Assembly: GCA_003230355.1 (NCBI GenBank)
Contig: QIDD01000081.1
Span: 1-5,526 of the forward strand
Length of the DNA stretch: 5,526 bases
Direction: 5' to 3'
Origin: Methanobacteriota archaeon
GTDB taxonomy: Archaea; Hydrothermarchaeota; Hydrothermarchaeia; Hydrothermarchaeales; SZUA-236
In this document: piece by piece, positions 4,448-5,526 of the stretch
Numbering within the stretch: the stretch's first letter is position 1
Layout of the letters: each line of letters begins with the position of its first letter
The notes under the pieces: model-generated
Told to the model about the DNA's origin: nothing
The model's input: only the letters and a program-made list of their open reading frames with translations
Databases searched by the model: none
Translations under genes and position numbers: made by a program

Positions 4448-5517
4448 TTCGTCACCTTGCTGTAGAAGAGCGCAAGATCCCTTGGTATCTGATGATGGCG
4501 ATCCTTCGAATTCCTCAGCTCATTATACACCTGGACGAACCTTTTTATATCAACCTTTTCCTCAAGCTTCATAGAGTCGAGAAGCCGCGCAACGAGAACG
4601 GGTTTGTTTCCTGTGAGCTTGAGGTCTTGCTCCCGAAGCATCGGCGTCAGATCAACCTTGGTCATCTTCCCAAGCTCAGCTTCTTTCGCACCCAGAATTT
4701 CGTAGAGCAGGGAGACCCGCTCTTTGAATTCATGCTCAATCATCCGCTTCTTTTCAACCTCAAGCAAGTTGTTTGTGAGAAGCACTCTAATCTTTTTCAC
4801 CCTGGTCTCACCAAGTCCTTTTATCGGAAAGTTTTTAGGGCTGTGATCTAGAAAGGCGCTGAAAACCTGCATGGGAGTGCCATAATTTTTGAGTAGTTCA
4901 ATCGCCTGAACAGCGCCGATCCCAGGCAGCCCGGCGATCATAAAAAGCTGGCGGTCATAATCAGTCTCAGTCTTCACCTTACGCCGTATTTCAAGGGTCT
5001 CCTTTTTCTCGCCACGAGTCGCCCAGAAATGCATGAGATCTGCCGTGTCATAGGCACCACCGCTAGGGATAATCGTTATTCCCATATCCTGAATTTTTTT
5101 GAAAATCGATGTGAGCGAGTGGGGGTGGATGAAGTAACGTGACGCCCATATTGTCATTGGTTGGGCTCTTGCTCTTGACCCTTTCTTCTTGTTAAGCGGT
5201 TTTCCCATACTATCAACACAAAAGCAAGCGCCCATCTTGGCTTTTGTAAAGATCGCGCCCTCAAGAACGATTCTCGCGTCGTCATAATTTTGGAGATGCT
5301 CAATCTGCGTAAACATTCTGCCGTCTGTAATGCTAGCCAGAAAATCAGAGGCTTTCTTGCGCTCAATCGCAATTGTTCCTTCCGGGGACTGCACCAGATA
5401 ATCAGCGATTTCAAGGGGGCGCTCAACAACCACGATGTCTTCATAGGCGCGAAGATAGCGAATCACATGGGCCCGTTTTTCATTCGGATCATAGACCACA
5501 ACCGGCTTGTCATGCAT
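4444..5517 (-). CDS. XPF/Hef-type ERCC4 nuclease with (HhH)2 and C-terminal SAP domain
   Basis: Predicted structure-specific DNA endonuclease for repair or stalled-fork processing. The ERCC4 nuclease domain (about 4-165) shows the D...ERKxxxD signature: D39 in ADY, E52-R53-K54 in AIERKKASDF, and D58, followed by DGRMFTQIEHL (65-75) and VLEG (84-87). A basic insert KKKGSRAR (110-117) lies within it. Two helix-hairpin-helix motifs follow: GLPGIGAVQAIELL (196-209) and IKGLGETRVKKI (232-243). Residues about 287-317 (DLTPMLREQDLKLTGNKPVL and following) match a SAP DNA-binding motif, an unusual addition to this family. There is no helicase domain, so it resembles short archaeal XPF rather than full Hef, but at 357 residues it is longer than the short forms. 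The usual G of the GDY motif is A38. ATG 5517 is the first in-frame start, yet the frame stays open to the window edge (codons D-E-F precede it), so the true start could lie outside. It ends in the ATGA overlap with serB. Confidence 0.85.
   Translation of the reverse strand: MHDKPVVVYDPNEKRAHVIRYLRAYEDIVVVERPLEIADYLVQSPEGTIAIERKKASDFLASITDGRMFTQIEHLQNYDDARIVLEGAIFTKAKMGACFCVDSMGKPLNKKKGSRARAQPMTIWASRYFIHPHSLTSIFKKIQDMGITIIPSGGAYDTADLMHFWATRGEKKETLEIRRKVKTETDYDRQLFMIAGLPGIGAVQAIELLKNYGTPMQVFSAFLDHSPKNFPIKGLGETRVKKIRVLLTNNLLEVEKKRMIEHEFKERVSLLYEILGAKEAELGKMTKVDLTPMLREQDLKLTGNKPVLVARLLDSMKLEEKVDIKRFVQVYNELRNSKDRHHQIPRDLALFYSKVTK
4452..4458 (-). promoter_or_regulatory. Ribosome binding site deciding the serB start
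   Basis: AAGGTGA on the minus strand, 4 bases before ATG 4447, complements the 3' end of 16S rRNA. It lies inside the last codons of the upstream nuclease gene and fixes the overlapping start, supporting translational coupling or re-initiation. Confidence 0.6.
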
Positions 5518-5526
5518 GAACTCATC

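Noticed and set aside
4492..4851. Plus-strand 119-codon open frame
   Set aside because: Antisense to the HhH and SAP region of the nuclease; no family resemblance.

Overview
The window looks archaeal, probably from a euryarchaeal-type lineage; I cannot name a genus. The evidence is: (1) a tRNA-Gly gene interrupted at canonical position 37/38 by an intron with a bulge-helix-bulge splice structure and no encoded CCA; (2) TATA-box-like elements a short distance upstream of starts; (3) an XPF/Hef-type ERCC4 nuclease, a double-ACT SerB and a stand-alone LOR/SDH (TIGR00300-type) enzyme, all common in archaea; (4) a PAS-type sensor tail with the linker style frequent in methanogen-like archaea.

Layout. 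Plus strand, left: the 3' end of a PAS-domain signalling gene (up to 189), which seems to carry a one-base frameshift near 46. A 122-bp spacer follows, holding a 7-bp dyad and a TATA-like box. Next is a complete GH63-type, mannosylglycerate/glucosylglycerate-hydrolase-like alpha-glycosidase (312-1676). A 173-bp convergent spacer (1677-1849) holds two AT-rich palindromes that probably terminate transcription from both sides. Everything to the right is on the minus strand. Reading leftward from the right edge, there is an ERCC4-(HhH)2-SAP nuclease (5517-4444), then serB (4447-3278, ATGA overlap), then a TIGR00300/ornithine-cyclodeaminase-like gene (3225-2005) behind its own TATA-like box, then the intron-containing tRNA-Gly(UCC) (1965-1850).

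How the genes relate. The nuclease and serB are almost certainly one translationally coupled unit, although DNA repair and serine synthesis have no obvious functional link. The TIGR00300 gene belongs to amino-acid metabolism (ornithine to proline is the best guess) and may be read through into the tRNA, since I see no convincing tRNA promoter. The glycosidase is separately transcribed and suggests turnover of a glycosyl-glycerate type compatible solute or a related glycoside. I found no mobile element, CRISPR array or defence system. The more notable points are the SAP domain on the ERCC4 nuclease, the apparent frameshift in the PAS gene, and the inverted repeat lying over the TIGR00300 promoter.
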